Shown: piece after piece, positions 31,653 through 39,086 of the stretch
Layout: every line of letters begins with the position of its first letter
Position numbering within the stretch: the first letter of the stretch is position 1
NCBI RefSeq assembly: GCF_011762185.1
Contig: NZ_JAASQJ010000008.1
Location: 1 to 40,714, forward strand
Source: Dyadobacter arcticus
GTDB taxonomy: Bacteria > Bacteroidota > Bacteroidia > Cytophagales > Spirosomataceae
Direction of reading: 5' to 3'
Length of the DNA stretch: 40,714 bases
Made by a program: the position numbers and the translations under genes
The notes under the pieces: generated by a model
What the model was told of the DNA's origin: nothing
Databases searched by the model: none
The model's input: only the letters and a program-made list of their open reading frames with translations

Positions 31653-31971
31653 ACCGTGTTCATAGCAATCACTTTAATTTATTCTTTTATCTATCTACAT
31701 TCCTAACTGAGTAATTCGGCGAAATCAAAAGGATAACGATTGTACAAGTACGATTAAACGTTTAACGAAAGCTTCTAACTGTACTATATTGTCAGCCCAA
31801 AGCCTCTTATATGGTAAAAAAAAATTTACCATATTTCATTTTAACCACGGTATTTCTGTACCCACTATAGTAAAATCATTTAGAAAGGAGATGGCTCTGC
31901 TCAGTATTTACCTAAAAAATACCGAGGGGTTATGAGTCTGTTACCCTAGGCCTTTTAAATAAATAAGAAGT
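31653..31971. other. Cargo/backbone boundary, non-coding
   Basis: A 319-bp AT-rich gap where the plus-strand cargo meets the minus-strand mobile backbone. It contains a perfect 12-bp palindrome TTAAACGTTTAA (31754-31765) and a hairpin at 31809-31834; no gene is seen. Confidence 0.5.
31809..31834. terminator. Hairpin between convergent genes
   Basis: Perfect 10-bp arms ATATGGTAAA (31809-31818) and TTTACCATAT (31825-31834) around an A6 loop. It lies between the ends of converging genes (31652 plus, 31972 minus), so a bidirectional terminator is the natural guess. The flanking T-tract is poor on both sides. Confidence 0.4.
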
Positions 31972-32934
31972 TCACTGATTCCTATTAAGTACACTAATAA
32001 TCAACTTCTTAACCGTATCCATCTCTTCTGGTTTGCTGGCCGCAGCAAAAAGCGTCAAACTTGCAAGAGCTTCATTGCTGATAAGTGCCGTCCCGGCCCC
32101 CGATTTTAAAAGGTCATTATTTTCTAGGAACAACAGGAAACAAGCAGCAGCAATTCGCTTATTTCCATCAACAAATGAATGGTTTTTAATGATCAGGTAA
32201 AGTAATGTGGCGGCCTTCTCTTCAATTGAAGGGTAAAAGTCTATCTCTCCAAACCCTTTGCTTATCTGTGCTACGGAGCTTTGGAAGCTATCATCCTTTT
32301 CCTTACCAAAAATATCTGAGTCGAAATCCCTTCTCATACTCTCAATGATATTTCGGTAATCTAATACCTGCGGATACTTCGCCTGGCGAGTTGTAATACC
32401 CTTCGGATCCAATTTTTCATGATCGTAGTCGTCTAGTAATTCAAGACCTTTGGCGAATTGGTCGAGCAATGTCAAATCTTTATCGCCCATCTTTGTTTCA
32501 ATTGCCCGGCTTAGTATACGGATTCCGTCCCTTAGGGTTTGTACCTCTTGCTGCTTTTGATTCAGTTGTTTCTCATTAATCGCATAACCCTTGATCAGGT
32601 AGTCTTTTAAGCGCTGGGTTGCCCATTGCCGGAACTGAGTGGCTTTTGTTGAATTCACCCTATAGCCAACAGATATTATAACATCCAGGTTATACAAGTG
32701 CATCTTTCTTTTCTTTCCGTCTGCTGCAACCTGTTCCAAAATGGAACAGGTTGCAGCAGGATCTAACTCATTGGATTTATATATGTTACTGATATGTTTT
32801 ACTACAGCGGGACGCTGAACCGAAAATATTTCAGCTAAAGAATGAGCGTCCAGCCAAACGGTTTCTTCCCCGAATTTTACTTCTATCTGTGTCTGCCCGT
32901 CCTGGCTTTGGTAGATTTCTATTTGATTCTGCAT
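31972..32934 (-). CDS. RhuM-type protein with C-terminal Fic/Doc domain
   Basis: A 320-residue fusion. Residues about 1-130 are the RhuM domain (FGEETVWLDAHSLAEIFSVQ, LYNLDVIISVGYRVNSTKAT). The C-terminal ~120 residues are a Fic/Doc domain with HSFVDGNKRIA (His252 the catalytic base). Lys in place of the second Gly of HPFx(D/E)GNGR makes it closer to Doc, which phosphorylates EF-Tu, than to typical AMPylators. No separate antitoxin gene is adjacent; the N-terminal domain may serve as partner or DNA-binding part. The gene contains a perfect 18-bp inverted repeat (32721-32759). Confidence 0.88.
   Translation of the reverse strand: MQNQIEIYQSQDGQTQIEVKFGEETVWLDAHSLAEIFSVQRPAVVKHISNIYKSNELDPAATCSILEQVAADGKKRKMHLYNLDVIISVGYRVNSTKATQFRQWATQRLKDYLIKGYAINEKQLNQKQQEVQTLRDGIRILSRAIETKMGDKDLTLLDQFAKGLELLDDYDHEKLDPKGITTRQAKYPQVLDYRNIIESMRRDFDSDIFGKEKDDSFQSSVAQISKGFGEIDFYPSIEEKAATLLYLIIKNHSFVDGNKRIAAACFLLFLENNDLLKSGAGTALISNEALASLTLFAAASKPEEMDTVKKLIISVLNRNQ
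32721..32759. repeat. Perfect 18-bp inverted repeat inside the RhuM-Fic gene
   Basis: Arms 32721-32738 (CTGCTGCAACCTGTTCCA) and 32742-32759 are exact reverse complements with only AAA between. It encodes DPAATCSILEQVAA in the RhuM domain (about residues 58-71). Such a hairpin in coding DNA is unusual. Confidence 0.9.
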
Positions 32935-33173
32935 TTTCTGGATCTAGAATTCAAGTTTACAATAAATTTATAAATGTTAATAAGCCGTAGCGAATGGGCT
33001 GTTTTACGAGGACGTAATAATACTTCACCTTTACTCATCTTGCTCGTCTAGGGTGCGGCCAGTCAGGTACAATGCTTAACTAAGTGGCCCCAACACTACC
33101 TTTCATAAACTTTTACTGCCGAATTCATTCATTTAAATCAACAAAGAAGATTATCCGACAACAGAAGTCAAAA

Positions 33174-33758
33174 TCAATCCCTTTTAAGATGGTTAAGCAA
33201 CTCCCGCGCTTGCTTCGCCTCATTTTGCCTCTGTTTCAAAAGTTTTTCGGCTTCTCTGACTGTTATCTCATGTGCCTCACGCTTCTGTGTTTCAAGTTCC
33301 GCCCGGTCAGGATCTTCATAGTAAATACTATCGACCTCTGCGATCAAAGCTGGACTGAGCTGCCTGGCAATGCGGAATTTAGTATCGCTTTCTTGCAGTC
33401 GGCTGCTTTCGTTGTAGTTGCTGATGGCCATTGCGATGCTTATGGCCGTTGAGAGCAACAGCAATGCTGCGGAGATAATAAAGCCCTTCGATTGAAGGTC
33501 GAAGTGATGGTGGTGCTGGACTTCCGGAGTTTTTGGCACACTTGCAACTGCTTGCTTTATTTCCGAAAGGTTAGTCTCTAAATTTTGACTCGACGAATAC
33601 TGTTTTAAATCTTTTTTTATGTCAATCAGGGTATCCGCAAGCGTTTTGTTTTGCGATTCGGCCGCAGTTTGGATCAGATTCTCAATCGACGCGTTTTTCC
33701 TGATCACAAGTGAAAGCACTTCTTCAATCGATTCGAGTTGTTCTTCTATCTTTTTCAT
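33174..33758 (-). CDS. MobB-like membrane-anchored mobilization accessory protein
   Basis: A 194-residue protein with an N-terminal coiled coil (residues ~1-65, KKIEEQLESIEEVLSLVIRK), a His-rich linker VQHHHHFDLQ, one transmembrane helix (GFIISAALLLLSTAISIAMA, ~90-110) and a charged C-terminal coiled coil (AELETQKREAHEITVREAEK). It overlaps the relaxase gene by 4 bp. Position and architecture resemble MobB-type proteins that tether the relaxosome to the membrane or coupling protein. The assignment is by context, not by a firm family match. Confidence 0.55.
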   Translation of the reverse strand: MKKIEEQLESIEEVLSLVIRKNASIENLIQTAAESQNKTLADTLIDIKKDLKQYSSSQNLETNLSEIKQAVASVPKTPEVQHHHHFDLQSKGFIISAALLLLSTAISIAMAISNYNESSRLQESDTKFRIARQLSPALIAEVDSIYYEDPDRAELETQKREAHEITVREAEKLLKQRQNEAKQARELLNHLKRD

Positions 33759-34690
33759 AAGCTTTGTCCTAAGTATTTTTTACGTTTCTTCTTTTTTATT
33801 GGATTCGTACTCTGCTGGTCATATTGCTGGACAGGGCGGAGCAAGTCATCAAGTATTTTGTCATCAATGGTTTGCTGGGAGAGAGTAGCGAGCTGGAATC
33901 TTTCTTGCGGGCGGTCGGGTAGATATCCTGGCTGGATTTGAAACTGCTGCATCATCGCTTGTTTTTGATTTTGCTGGATCACTGCATCCAGCTTCCTAAA
34001 GCTCAAACTCCGGTCGATCTTAGACCCTTTGAATTGAAGACCGCCTTTGGTGAAGCTGACTCCCTGAATTTCGTTGGTGCCAGATTTGTATTTGAAGATG
34101 GCTTCGATGCCTCGCCTTTCCAGCTTGGCGTTCAACTCATTCCAGCTTGCAGCGGTAGCGCTTGCTATTTTAATTGCATCATATAATTCAAATCTGACTT
34201 TGTCTGCGCCTTTAAGCTGCTGCCGGTTGACCTGATTTTTGCATTTTCCCAAATGGTATCCGTATTTGAGCGTGATCTCTTTACAGACTTTGTGGTTCCT
34301 CTCTTTTTGAAACTGGTCTGAGATTGTCTTGCCTTCGTTATTCACCCGGTTATAGATAATGTGCAGATGCGGATGATTTTTGTCCCGGTGCTCCACCAGG
34401 ATAAACTGCGTGCCGGTAATCTTCATCTTTTTCATGTACTCCAAAGCACGTTGCTGCATAATCTCAGGCGATAGGTGGACCGCATCTTCCCTGTTCCAAC
34501 TGAGTGAGATATGCCCGACTGCCTTTGTCAGGTTGGGGTTCAGTTTCCTTTGCATATTAAAGTCATCAATAATGGAACGGACTTGATCCGTTCTCACACC
34601 TTCGGCCAGTAGCAGACTGGCATCCTGCTTTTCCATCGCATACCGGACTACACCTCCGAAGCTGCTGCCAATCGTTACCTTACCGATCAT
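33755..34690 (-). CDS. mobA: MobA-type relaxase (mobilization nuclease)
   Basis: A 311-residue relaxase of the PF03432 type that nicks oriT and pilots the strand during transfer. Tyr17 in FGGVVRYAMEKQ is the likely nicking residue. The metal-binding histidines stand in VEHRDKNHPHLHIIYNRVNN (His101, 106, 108, 110). A second conserved stretch is VGHISLSWNREDA. The C-terminal ~100 residues are Gln-rich and probably bind partners. It overlaps mobC upstream by 11 bp and the next gene by 4 bp. The oriT it would act on is predicted at 35100-35173. Confidence 0.92.
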   Translation of the reverse strand: MIGKVTIGSSFGGVVRYAMEKQDASLLLAEGVRTDQVRSIIDDFNMQRKLNPNLTKAVGHISLSWNREDAVHLSPEIMQQRALEYMKKMKITGTQFILVEHRDKNHPHLHIIYNRVNNEGKTISDQFQKERNHKVCKEITLKYGYHLGKCKNQVNRQQLKGADKVRFELYDAIKIASATAASWNELNAKLERRGIEAIFKYKSGTNEIQGVSFTKGGLQFKGSKIDRSLSFRKLDAVIQQNQKQAMMQQFQIQPGYLPDRPQERFQLATLSQQTIDDKILDDLLRPVQQYDQQSTNPIKKKKRKKYLGQSL

Positions 34691-35057
34691 CGCTGCCGAG
34701 TTTTTTTAGGATCGAATCGATTTGCAAAAGCAGCTCTCTGCAGGATTGCCGGATAAATATCAATCCTTCTTTATGGGCAAGGTGCGCGAGCTGATTGAGG
34801 TTGTTGGCCATACCCGTCAGTGTCCTCAGATGTCTGAGGTCATCCGGTTGGAGCCTGGCTAAGACTTTCGCTTTCTTGGCAGCTTGCCTCAACCAGGCAC
34901 TTGGTTTCATCCCTGCATCTTTTGCTTTTTCTTCGATCAGAAAGCGCTCGGTTTCTGTCAGCCTTACCATTAGTTGGCTCTGCCGTTTTACTTTTTTCGG
35001 CGGCCTTCCACCTTTGGGATTATAGGGCTTTGGGTCTTTGATTTCTGTCTTTTCCAT
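34680..35057 (-). CDS. mobC: MobC-type relaxosome protein (ribbon-helix-helix)
   Basis: A 125-residue protein from ATG at 35057. The same frame is open to 35096, but the region further up is the predicted oriT, and the later start gives the usual MEKTEIKDPKPYNPKGGRPP beginning. The ribbon-helix-helix lies at about residues 28-60 (QLMVRLTETERFLIEEKAKD, MKPSAWLRQAA). The C-terminal MobC segment reads TGMANNLNQLAHLAHKEGL. It bends or melts oriT so that MobA can nick, and often represses its own operon. Confidence 0.9.
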   Translation of the reverse strand: MEKTEIKDPKPYNPKGGRPPKKVKRQSQLMVRLTETERFLIEEKAKDAGMKPSAWLRQAAKKAKVLARLQPDDLRHLRTLTGMANNLNQLAHLAHKEGLIFIRQSCRELLLQIDSILKKLGSDDR

Positions 35058-35099
35058 CTCACATTCCATTATCTGTTTTAAACCTTTTGCGACCAACGG

Positions 35100-35173
35100 G
35101 AGAGAAAGGCAAGTTTCCGGTCACGCGGGAGCGGGGCGGGTTTTTGCGAAGCGAAAACACAAACTTGCTCTCT
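35100..35173. other. Predicted origin of transfer (oriT)
   Basis: Between mobC and the primase gene lie inverted arms GAGAG-x4-GCAAGTTT (35100-35116) and AAACTTGC-TCTCT (35161-35173). They surround a GC-rich core (CACGCGGGAGCGGGGCGGG, 35123-35141) and a GCGAAGCGAA repeat. A long inverted repeat with a GC-rich core directly upstream of mobC-mobA is the usual place and form of oriT in Bacteroidota mobilizable elements. The nick site is not identified. Confidence 0.65.
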
Positions 35174-35181
35174 GAAGACTT

Positions 35182-36126
35182 TTACAAATGCAGCCCTCCA
35201 GACTTTTTGAAAGTCTGTTGCTTTTTCACTTCTTTTTGGCTTGATTTCTGACTGACTAAATAGTCATTGACATCCTTGTACTGCTTGTAAATGATCGAGG
35301 CGTCAACCGTTTTGAGCCCTGCGGACTGGTATTTTTCCTGCGTTTTTCTGCCAGCATTGTCATGATCCAGGTACAGGAAAATGCTGCGGTAACCTTCCAA
35401 AATATTCAGACTCCTGTCTGCTAGTGCTACCGAATTCAGGATTAGAAAATCACTGCGGATTGGATGCTCGTTTTTCTGCAAAGTAAGCAGTGAAAGAAAG
35501 TCCATGAACCCTTCCACCACACAGATGGACTTGCCTCCGTTGTCAATGTGCGTAATATCCTTGGGTGATGATGAACCTTTAAAATTAGGATTTCTGAGCT
35601 CATAACCGCCCGACCTGTTTTCAAATCCAACAGCGAAATATTTTCTGTCATCCAACTGGTAATACACTTCCTTACAGTAGGGCCTTGCAATTTCCACCGG
35701 AATACCCCGGCTTTCCAGATAGCTCGTTATTGCCAGATTGTTTCCCAAGGGCTTAATCTCGTTGATTGTAATTGCAGCAGCATTGACTGGTTTCTCAGTA
35801 ACGCTTTGCCATATAGGCTTATCCTTCAATGAAGGGTTTGGGATTTGCTGTTCAAATAGAAAAAGACTGTTCAATTTTTCTATCAGACTACTTGCTTCCT
35901 GATTTGGATAGAGCCTTTCGGCCAGGTCAAATAACTTGCCGCCCTGCATAAGCCCGTAGTCATACCATCTGTTGATAGATGTATTCACCTTAAACGATGG
36001 GGAATGCTCCGGCTCTCGGATAGGAGATACATACCATTGGTTTTCACCCCTTTTATAGCTGGGCTCGATGCCGATTTTACTTAGAAAATCAGTGATGGGT
36101 AGCTGGTTTAATTGCTTGATATTCAC
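35182..36126 (-). CDS. Toprim-domain primase (CHC2-like N-terminus without cysteines)
   Basis: A 314-residue DnaG-like primase of mobile elements. The N-terminal ~75 residues resemble the CHC2 DNA-binding domain (LPITDFLSKIGIEP, ENQWYVSPIREPEHSPSFKV, WYDYGLMQGG), but the zinc cysteines are replaced. The Toprim domain (about 195-285) shows the glutamate in SICVVEGFMDFLSLL and the acidic pair in IFLYLDHDNAGRKTQ. It probably primes replication of the excised or transferred strand. Downstream comes oriT; upstream is an iteron cluster. Confidence 0.87.
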   Translation of the reverse strand: MNIKQLNQLPITDFLSKIGIEPSYKRGENQWYVSPIREPEHSPSFKVNTSINRWYDYGLMQGGKLFDLAERLYPNQEASSLIEKLNSLFLFEQQIPNPSLKDKPIWQSVTEKPVNAAAITINEIKPLGNNLAITSYLESRGIPVEIARPYCKEVYYQLDDRKYFAVGFENRSGGYELRNPNFKGSSSPKDITHIDNGGKSICVVEGFMDFLSLLTLQKNEHPIRSDFLILNSVALADRSLNILEGYRSIFLYLDHDNAGRKTQEKYQSAGLKTVDASIIYKQYKDVNDYLVSQKSSQKEVKKQQTFKKSGGLHL

Positions 36127-36186
36127 GTTTTTATTTTTTGATAAGCAAACACTCGTTTTAAGCTGGCTGGTAGAAGCCGTTTTTAT

Positions 36187-36382
36187 GATGAGACGATGAG
36201 AAATGAATATAAATAATTGATAATCATGTAAGTTATGGGCTCATCAAAGCCTCATCAAGCATATTCGCCATGATGAGTTTTCTCATCGTGCTCATCAAAC
36301 CTCATCATAAATAGATATACTTTGATGAGCATGTTATCTGCTGATATTTAATTAGTTAAGTGGCAGTTTACAGCCCCTCATC
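36187..36382. repeat. Iteron-like cluster of CTCATC/GATGAG repeats
   Basis: The hexamer occurs ten times: forward (GATGAG) at 36187, 36195, 36272 and 36324; reverse (CTCATC) at 36240, 36251, 36282, 36291, 36301 and 36377. The longer form GCTCATCAAA at 36290-36299 has a perfect inverted partner at 36321-36330. Nine fall in the 143 bp between the primase and helicase genes. Chance would give about 0.1. It could be a replication origin or the operator of the primase promoter. Confidence 0.75.
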
Positions 36383-37597
36383 AAACTTTTGGCTAATCCA
36401 GTCCATAGAAACACTGTAATACCTGCCGGTTGAATGCACCGCAGCAAGGTCATTGCAGCTGTTGTACAAATAGGTCTGGTAATTCAAACTGTTAGCCACC
36501 GGTTTTAAGCCCCAATCATTTTGCAGCACATTGGAAACCTGCTGGCGCGTCAACCTTGGCATATTCCGTTTCAAAAGTTCAAGCATGTCCTTATTGGTGA
36601 ATTCGAGCTTGCTGATGCCCGTATTCTCGAAGATCTCGCGAAGGATAAAGAGCATTTCCGTTTCCAGTCGGTTTCGGTTGTTACGAATGACGCGCATCAA
36701 CGCTTCCGTCCGGATCTGCCTTTCCGAAAACCACATCCTGGTTTGAGGTATGGGGACTGAGAGGTTCCGGGAAAGCAGGTGATTCAGAAAGGATGGAAGC
36801 TCGCTAGCCATTAAGTCCAACAGATGGATGTTTTCGGATGGAAGCACCGGCACCTTGCGTATCCAATACCGGGTTTCGGCTGGGTCGATGACAATGAAGT
36901 TTTCTTCATTGTTGGAGCACAGCACAAACTTGCCGAAAAATTCCGTGTCTTTCCTGTCCTTTCCTTTGGCTTCAACCTTGGAATTTTTGGCAGTACTCAG
37001 GTTCTTTATCTTTTCTGAATCCTCCCTTCGATCGAGCAGCACTTCATCGACAGCAATGATCAACGTGTTCATCCAGTCGGAATTGAATTGCGAGCGGAAA
37101 TCACTGTTGCCGTTAAAGGTCATGTTCTTGCCAAAGATCATTTTCAGAAAGTTTAAGAAAGTTGTCTTGCCGGTTTTACGCTCTCTGGAAACCAGGCACA
37201 GCACCGGAAGCTTTTGTGTTGGTCTCTGGTAAAGCAGGCTTAAATAGTCCAGGCCAAGCTCAAACTGTTCCCCGAAAATGTGCTGTATAAACGCGAGCGT
37301 AACAGCTGGGTCACCTGGCTCGTGCCTAGCTTCCAGCCGATGGTAGAGATTGTAAAAGTTTCCGACGATCTCTTTGTAATCCAGGTGGTCGGGAACACAG
37401 CAGAAACCATCAAACTTTCTGATCTTCTTGATCTGACTGGGTTCTAGGTCCTGTCTGAGCATTTCGGCCGACCACGGGATCCACATCTCCATAAACTCCT
37501 TGCTGACCGTGGGCTGCATACACTTTTTGTAATAGCCGGTCTGCACCCGTATATAGCTGCCTGGCAGGTTCAACGGATAGTTGTTGGCTGACATCAT
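36368..37597 (-). CDS. Primase-helicase family P-loop ATPase (VirE/DUF5906-like)
   Basis: A 409-residue ATPase. The P-loop is RERKTGKTTFLNF (residues 138-150) and Walker B is LIIAVDEVLLDR (179-190). A superfamily-3-like motif C follows, GKFVLCSNNEENFIVID with ETRYWIRKVPVL. The C-terminal ~110 residues look like a winged helix (FTNKDMLELLKRNMPRLTRQ). It is the helicase partner of the Toprim primase in this backbone, commonly found in Bacteroidota islands. It starts 12 bp after the HTH gene, so both are cotranscribed. Confidence 0.87.
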   Translation of the reverse strand: MMSANNYPLNLPGSYIRVQTGYYKKCMQPTVSKEFMEMWIPWSAEMLRQDLEPSQIKKIRKFDGFCCVPDHLDYKEIVGNFYNLYHRLEARHEPGDPAVTLAFIQHIFGEQFELGLDYLSLLYQRPTQKLPVLCLVSRERKTGKTTFLNFLKMIFGKNMTFNGNSDFRSQFNSDWMNTLIIAVDEVLLDRREDSEKIKNLSTAKNSKVEAKGKDRKDTEFFGKFVLCSNNEENFIVIDPAETRYWIRKVPVLPSENIHLLDLMASELPSFLNHLLSRNLSVPIPQTRMWFSERQIRTEALMRVIRNNRNRLETEMLFILREIFENTGISKLEFTNKDMLELLKRNMPRLTRQQVSNVLQNDWGLKPVANSLNYQTYLYNSCNDLAAVHSTGRYYSVSMDWISQKFDEGL

Positions 37598-37609
37598 CAG
37601 GTAAACAGC

Positions 37610-37951
37610 TTAGTGACGTCTTCCTTTGCCTGTGCTCACCAGGGACGGAAGCTTCTCGCGGAGTTCGGTCATGGTCTTCTTTTTGCCGGATTTGATCCAT
37701 TCCTCTAATTCGGATTTATAGAAGTAAAGCCTTTTGCCCTTCTTGCTGACCGGGATCTCCCGGTGACAGACTTTTCCATACAGCGTCTGCACGGAAAGAT
37801 TAAGAAACTCAGCGGCCTGGGAAATCGTCAAGAGCTCCACGGCTGGGGGGATGGGCGGCCGGGATTCCAAAAGAAGATCCTGGATGCTGTCGAGCTTTTT
37901 GTGAAGTTCTGAAACTGCGCGGGGCAGCTGGTCAAATGAGTATTGCTCCAT
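37610..37951 (-). CDS. Excisionase-type helix-turn-helix DNA-binding protein
   Basis: A 113-residue protein from ATG at 37951. The frame is open 10 codons further up from a TTG. After a short coiled coil (AVSELHKKLDSIQDLLLESR) comes the MerR/Xis-like HTH (ELLTISQAAEFLNLSVQTLY, GKVCHREIPVSKKGKRLYF, YKSELEEWI), as in Bacteroidota excisionase-family proteins. It likely steers the integrase towards excision or regulates the primase-helicase operon. Confidence 0.87.
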   Translation of the reverse strand: MEQYSFDQLPRAVSELHKKLDSIQDLLLESRPPIPPAVELLTISQAAEFLNLSVQTLYGKVCHREIPVSKKGKRLYFYKSELEEWIKSGKKKTMTELREKLPSLVSTGKGRRH

Positions 37952-38062
37952 AACAATAGCGTTTTTTGTTTGATACCGCAATGTTAGGTGCTTGTTTTGG
38001 TGGGTTACAAGTTGGAAGCAGTGTTACCCCACGTTTGCCTACCGATATTTTTTGATTTTTAT

Positions 38063-39037
38063 TTAATTGTCACTCCCTTTTTTGCTTCTGCCAACAGCAG
38101 CCAAGGCAAAGCCACTGGCGCTGTTCCTGATGACATCAAGAATTGGCGACTTGCAAATTTTAGTATCCGAAGAAATGATTCCATTCAAATATCCAGTTGT
38201 GAAGGGCTTGGCCTGGCCATTTGAAACATACTGAAAATGCTCAATGATCCAACTTTCAAGCTCTGCCTTGTTACAAGAAACGATCAGATTGGCTTCTATG
38301 AGCTGCTTGAAAGCATCAGCCAGCTGGTTGCCATTGCTATTAAAAAGTAGTTTCTGGTTAGGTGAAATGTTGTTGGTCAGCAGCGAGAACAATGGCTGCT
38401 GTTCTTTCTCATCAAAATATTCCTTGAAGATTTTAAAAAACTGATCTGCTATTCCTTCGATAAATACAGGGAAACGGCGAATTCGCATTGCTGATGTTTC
38501 GCCAGCAGTCATCTTTTCTACCTCTAGATCACGTTCTCCTACTTCTTCAAGTACAGTGACTTCCTCTATGAAGGCCGACAGGCTTTCTTCTCTTTCCCGG
38601 ACCGAATCGCAAAGGTCTTCCAAAAACTCCGGTGTGACGATCGCATCTGTCTTATTGGTTTCTAAAAGGTCAGTGTAGAAGATTTCTGCGAATTCGATAA
38701 CAAGCAAAAAGTTGTCCTGAAAGTTTTCGCTATTCGCAGGATAACAGCGGAAGTAATTCTCCCAAAACCTGTTGAATAAGGATTGAAGCTTTTTTGTCTG
38801 ATTCAGATATGCTTTTCGACTCTTGGTATCTGCTCCAATAATGTCGATTATAGCCAAATCCTTTAAAATCTGCAGGCGCTTTGCAAACTGCAATGAGAAA
38901 TGTCGGGTCTGATGGGTAATATCATATCCTGGTTTAAAGACTGGACCAAGTTCCGCAGGCTCGCGCTTATCCCTGATTTCTGAAAGGCGAAGGTCAAATT
39001 TTTGTAAAAAGGTGAAATATTCCTTGAAGTGCTTCAT
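38063..39037 (-). CDS. Unknown backbone protein beside the integrase
   Basis: A ~324-residue cytoplasmic protein from ATG at 39037 (frame open to a TTG at 39052). I do not recognise a family with confidence. It is rich in helices, with an acidic middle (REREESLSAFIEEVTVLEEV). A C-terminal part (about 225-315) contains LTNNISPNQKLLFNSNGNQL, then ANLIVSCNKAELESWIIEHF and TTGYLNGIISSDTKICKSP. The end reminds me of the RteC C-terminus (excision regulator of CTnDOT-type elements), and the position between HTH and integrase would suit that, but this is a guess. Confidence 0.6.
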   Translation of the reverse strand: MKHFKEYFTFLQKFDLRLSEIRDKREPAELGPVFKPGYDITHQTRHFSLQFAKRLQILKDLAIIDIIGADTKSRKAYLNQTKKLQSLFNRFWENYFRCYPANSENFQDNFLLVIEFAEIFYTDLLETNKTDAIVTPEFLEDLCDSVREREESLSAFIEEVTVLEEVGERDLEVEKMTAGETSAMRIRRFPVFIEGIADQFFKIFKEYFDEKEQQPLFSLLTNNISPNQKLLFNSNGNQLADAFKQLIEANLIVSCNKAELESWIIEHFQYVSNGQAKPFTTGYLNGIISSDTKICKSPILDVIRNSASGFALAAVGRSKKGSDN

Positions 39038-39086
39038 GCTTTGAAATTTCAATACTGGCTACCTAGACGATGTTCAAGGCTTAGGA

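Noticed and set aside
36187..36382. CRISPR array
   Set aside because: The repeated unit is only 6-10 bp, occurs in both orientations and at irregular spacing; no 25-40 bp repeats or cas genes exist in the window.
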